DNA of 64,000 nucleotides from Agrobacterium vitis (GTDB lineage: Bacteria > Pseudomonadota > Alphaproteobacteria > Rhizobiales > Rhizobiaceae): NCBI RefSeq assembly GCF_037039395.1, contig NZ_CP146241.1:248001-312000 (forward strand). Reading direction: 5' to 3'. The notes beneath the pieces are model-generated. The model searched no databases. It worked only from the letters and a program-made list of their open reading frames with translations, and was not told the origin of the DNA. Of this stretch, positions 62,501 to 64,000 are shown piece after piece. The translations under genes and the position numbers were made by a program. Position 1 is the first letter of the stretch; each line of letters starts with the position of its first letter.

Positions 62501-63133
62501 ACCCATACGATAGGCGCGGTAGCAGGCCGTCAGCTCGCGCATCAGCACGCCGCGTGACCAGCCATCCGCGACGATGTGATGGAGGGTGATCGCCAGCAGA
62601 TGGTCGCCTTCGTGTTGCCGCAAGAGATGCGCCCGGATCAGCGGTGCCTTTGAAAGATCGAAAGGTTCAGTCGCAACAGCCAGCGCCAGCGCCTCACCAT
62701 CCTCGCCTGTCGCTTCCAGATCGGTAAAGCCCATGGCAAAAGCGTGGTTCGGATCAACCTCCTGCCAAGGCTCACCTGCGTCCACGGGAAAGGCTGTTCT
62801 GAGCGGTGCATGCCGGGAGACAATCGTTGCAAGGCTGCGCTCCAGTGCTGCGCGATCAAGCGGCCCCTCAAGCCGCCAGCGATAGGCGACGTGATAAGCA
62901 GAACTCTCGGGATAGAGGCTCTGCTGGAGCCAGAAATGTTTCTGGCCGGGTGTCAACGGCAGGCGCCCGGTGCGCGTTGACACCCTTGACGTCTCTTGTG
63001 GCGTCTCTTCCGGGGCCACCCGTTCCCAGGCGATCCCACGGGCTTCGAGCTGGCGGCGGAAGGCCTCGCGTTCCGCAAGACTGAGCGCCGCAACGCGGGC
63101 GCGCAGCGCCACAATCGGATCGACAGAGTTCAC
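56588..63133 (-). CDS. Two-module nonribosomal peptide synthetase (C-A-T-C-A-T)
   Basis: A 2181-residue NRPS starting at a GTG with AGGGAG upstream. Domains: N-terminal helix (1-50); condensation C1 (56-495, HHIVADG 185-191); adenylation A1 (515-1003); carrier T1 (1020-1090, Ser1053 in LGGDSI); C2 (1110-1545, HHLLMDG 1244-1250); A2 (1562-2055); T2 (2075-2145, Ser2105 in CGGHSL). No thioesterase or reductase domain. Reading the ten specificity residues gives DILQACVIWK for A1 (D705, I706, L709, Q748, A770, C772, V795, I803, W804, K998) and DILQMCLIWK for A2. Both are close to the glycine code DILQLGLIWK. A1 has Asn668 where the A3 motif normally has Lys. C1 at the start implies an upstream acyl or peptidyl donor. 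Confidence 0.93.
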   Translation of the reverse strand: MNSVDPIVALRARVAALSLAEREAFRRQLEARGIAWERVAPEETPQETSRVSTRTGRLPLTPGQKHFWLQQSLYPESSAYHVAYRWRLEGPLDRAALERSLATIVSRHAPLRTAFPVDAGEPWQEVDPNHAFAMGFTDLEATGEDGEALALAVATEPFDLSKAPLIRAHLLRQHEGDHLLAITLHHIVADGWSRGVLMRELTACYRAYRMGAAPALSHITRDFGDLVLDQHAWLQSPDCGRARDYWKQTLADLKPLELPSDRSRSSSVDMTAATVTRVIPVSMSSQVASLASQLGTTPFVVMAAAFSLLLHRYSGERDLSVCVPVAGRDDPDAAGLIGLFTNTLVLRAQLDPRMTFSQWVGAVQERFSDALDHQAFPFPLIAEALGMSRDQRQNPLSQVMFQLQSQDYRAQNAEQIDFGIDGLKVRQQPARLGETKVDLSWYVMERESGYLLNIEYRVAIFDAWRIERMAAHFEVLLGSILQSPNALLPRLAYLSKEEQAAVVALGTPTARPVPDITMHDAIAHVALRQPDAIALQSKGRSWTYGELQTDVDALAETLVSLSVHPGDRVAVSLPGRGQSVIAFLAILKAGAVYVPLDPDHPADRVAYVLEDSGVSLVLTDRADLYPAHRSLDPTRPMPMSETPAALPPSDPARIAYLLYTSGSTGRPNGVPIAHASLLNHLRSMAVSPGLAPGDRLLAITTPTFDISILEMLLPLSVGATTVLYGQDLLLAPQRLADVLVTDRISHLQATPAYWRMLIDSGWEGLPHLIALCGGEALDAPLARKLIDRTKELWNVYGPTEATIWASALRVTHAHAESGKVPVGGLLDNTHLHVLDAYMQPLPRGIGGELYIGGPCLSPGYWNRPALTAARFVPNPFYNENSPALRLYRTGDAVVRLANSEIEFIGRTDFQVKLRGYRIEIGEIEDKLLRESVVEQAIVTLDAENERLIAYVLVRDWPTTNDGEIERKLRQSLSAQLPRYMVPTAFVLMDEFPLNPNGKVDRKQLPIPQLSTTRTETVPARNAIEATLLEIWKAVLRREDFGIEDNFFDLGGDSIIGVQIVAKAQAKGLKLEPTQIFELQTIAAQAAVAVTESAVHTIEVQAIEVAESGPSFEMTPVQAGMLFHSLMAPASGTYIEQCWCVLEGPLNADAFKSAWGRVIARHEVLRGACRWLDVERPVMVIAEDVVPEWREADWSGEDAAGQETAFAAWLEADRRRGFTLDAAPLLRFALIRLGPGRHRFVWSFHHLLMDGWCGSLLVGEMLKAYAGESLPAPPPSYRQYVAWRDRQDITAAQAFWSQALADLPQGGLFGETKTGEAAQEAIVEIRRSLDASLATRLAAMARRERLTLATVLQGAWALLLSRYGAEDDVIFGTVLSGRPPDLPDADRMIGLFLNTVPFRARTRPDETVAEWLQGLQAAHRQREKHGHAALADIQRWAGKTADQPLFDTLLIIENLPLSMQAAFAEGTHTLTLSDPGSYERTHYPLSLRLFPGAEIEIALAADPSRLSSTGADRLLRHYETLLSSIADDPQACLGTIEMLNPEEREILLQTGRGSQTQPSVAVHDQIIARAQEEPGKAAVVQVGEGRDSAMSYGDLVGYADALALRLYQQGIGRGAVVAVYLRRGSALLPSLLAVMRSGAAYLPVDPDYPAERIAYMLADSGAALVLTDLGDSERAVMPQDVPVMDPTQIFGCASASFEPAAVQADDLAYILYTSGSTGQPKGVAITHGALANFIESMAERPGIDASDRLLALTTIGFDIAGLELFAPLSQGATVLLTESAIARDGRRLAALVDRVRPSVMQATPAGWRMLIEAGWPSEKGLRMLCGGEALDSRLAAELLDRGDCLWNLYGPTETTIWSAAAEVRREDLNGHSVTVAGPIQNTQLYVLDRRGEPVPPGTPGELHIGGAGLSPGYWGKPCLTADRFIPNPFRRGPQDGYHLYRTGDLVRLAENGALDFLGRIDNQVKLRGYRIELGEVEARLAAHPRVAEAAVLVEDGGAGKQLIAYLRWREPFAEEASAELGPHMADSLPLYMLPSAYVALDAFPLTPNGKVDRRALPACRPKSAPQQTRLPISGEPAATLAAIWREALKLDHVNPGDNFFECGGHSLLVVSLQGVIGKRFGISIDITAFFRFPTLETMAAHIAQLQAGREGEWSGGDRTLLRQAGRDRLAGRRGLRAERTVA

Positions 63134-63144
63134 GGGCAGTCTCC

Positions 63145-64000
63145 CTATACGGCTTCGGCGATGGTCAACTTCGGCGCATGCTGGCGCGCAAGCCGCGCCA
63201 GATGCGGCAGACCACCCATGACGAGATCGTAATCCTGCACGAAGTCGATCAGGCAGGCGATTTCATCGATGCCCGCCGCAGCCAGCGCCTCCACGGTCTC
63301 TGCGGTGCTTTCCGGCGTGCCGATGAGAGAGCAGCCCTTGATGAAGCCCTCAACCCCGAACTCGATCAGGCTGTCGAGATCGTCCCGGCTGAAATTCTCG
63401 AGCGCGATATCGAGACCCATGCTGCGGGCCAGCCCCTCAAGCAGATGATAATGGGTTCTGAGATAATCGCTGAAGGGGCCTTTTACATTGGCTTTCACGG
63501 TCTCGACATCGCCGCCGAGATAGGTGTGCACCATAATGGTGACGGTGCCCGCAGCCGGATCAAAGCCGTTCTTTTCCAGCGATCGGCGATAGGCGGCGAT
63601 CTTGGGCGTCAGGCTTTCCAATGTCTCACCAAGCAATGCCGTCAGCACATTGATGCCGCGACGGCCCGCTTCCACAAAGGTCTCCATGGACTGGCACGCC
63701 ACCCAGAAGGGCACGCGCGGCTGCACCGGGCGCGGCAGTGTCTTTGCCTCGACGGCATTGCCTTCTGCATCTTCAAAGGTCAGCGTCTCGCCAGCAAGCA
63801 GCTTGGTAACCTGATCGTAGCTCCGCCACATCAGGCTGCGGCGGCTGCCGTGCGGTTCGCGCGACAGCACAAATTCGTTGCGCGTCCAGCCGGATGCTAT
63901 CGCCACACCCACACGGCCTTGCGAGAGATTGTCCACAACGGCAATTTCTTCCGCCACGCGCACGGGATGATGGAGCGGCAAAACAATGCTGCCGGAGCGC
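63145..64000 (-). CDS. MupA/Atu3671-type luciferase-like monooxygenase, partial (runs off the window)
   Basis: The C-terminal 284 residues of a luciferase-fold flavin monooxygenase. VLPLHHPVRVAEEIAVVDNLSQGRVGVAIASGW and PYWVACQSMETFVEAGRRG-like blocks are those of the natural-product LLM family named after MupA and Atu3671, often found inside or beside NRPS genes. The frame is open to base 64000, so the N-terminus lies outside. It ends 12 bp before the NRPS start and is presumably co-transcribed. It may oxidise a carrier-bound amino acid (glycine by the codes) or the finished peptide; this is inference. Confidence 0.87.
   Translation of the reverse strand, partial: RSGSIVLPLHHPVRVAEEIAVVDNLSQGRVGVAIASGWTRNEFVLSREPHGSRRSLMWRSYDQVTKLLAGETLTFEDAEGNAVEAKTLPRPVQPRVPFWVACQSMETFVEAGRRGINVLTALLGETLESLTPKIAAYRRSLEKNGFDPAAGTVTIMVHTYLGGDVETVKANVKGPFSDYLRTHYHLLEGLARSMGLDIALENFSRDDLDSLIEFGVEGFIKGCSLIGTPESTAETVEALAAAGIDEIACLIDFVQDYDLVMGGLPHLARLARQHAPKLTIAEAV

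Noticed and set aside
56588..63133. Siderophore assignment for the NRPS
   Set aside because: The Atu3671-like monooxygenase recalls an Agrobacterium siderophore locus, but no receptor, iron box, hydroxamate or catecholate genes are in the window.
1..64000. CRISPR arrays, prophage, tRNA or rRNA genes
   Set aside because: No regularly spaced repeats, phage structural genes or RNA gene sequences were seen.

Overview
The window reads as chromosome or large-replicon DNA of a member of the Hyphomicrobiales (Rhizobiaceae or Brucellaceae relatives such as Agrobacterium, Rhizobium or Ochrobactrum). This rests on gene content: many ABC uptake operons with LysR, GntR and AraC regulators, a soxBDAG-folD-purU block, rhizobial-type interspersed repeats, and a luciferase-like monooxygenase of the MupA/Atu3671 type. 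The species cannot be named from the sequence. No rRNA, tRNA or CRISPR array was seen.

Layout. Positions 1-2182 hold the end of a zinc alcohol dehydrogenase and a flavin monooxygenase, followed by an IS3-type transposase scar. Positions 2604-9762 (minus strand) hold hyuAB and an amino-acid-type ABC transporter with a DapA-family enzyme. Positions 10032-16536 (minus) hold a polyamine-type ABC transporter with a second DapA-family enzyme and a GlcD-type FAD dehydrogenase. Positions 17017-19639 hold a LysR regulator divergent from an aminotransferase-RidA pair. Positions 19713-27742 hold purU, folD and heterotetrameric sarcosine oxidase (soxG, A, D, B) with a divergent LysR: demethylation yields methylene-THF, which FolD and PurU can turn into formate and THF. 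Positions 27710-29337 hold a GntR/FCD regulator and an SDR. Positions 29926-36195 hold a carbohydrate or polyol ABC transporter with a polyol dehydrogenase and a divergent AraC regulator.

Positions 36203-38212 are an AT-rich insertion: a sulfotransferase-like gene bounded by two inverted remnants of one IS5-family element.

Positions 38243-52412 look like a sulfur-acquisition block: metNIQ, a cystine-type ABC transporter, then an operon of a dipeptide-type ABC transporter, a flavin-dependent monooxygenase, two carboxymuconolactone-decarboxylase-fold proteins and a 2-oxoglutarate dioxygenase. The operon resembles an uncharacterised locus that recurs in unrelated bacteria.

Positions 52893-64000 hold an unknown alpha/beta-hydrolase-like gene, two convergent Rrf2-type regulators and a natural-product operon: a luciferase-like monooxygenase (running off the window), a two-module NRPS (C-A-T-C-A-T, no thioesterase) and a MATE exporter.

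The best candidates for new biology are the transporter/monooxygenase/dioxygenase operon, the NRPS-MATE-monooxygenase cluster with two nearly identical glycine-like codes, and a 17-bp palindrome found in front of several of the catabolic operons, which suggests a shared regulator.
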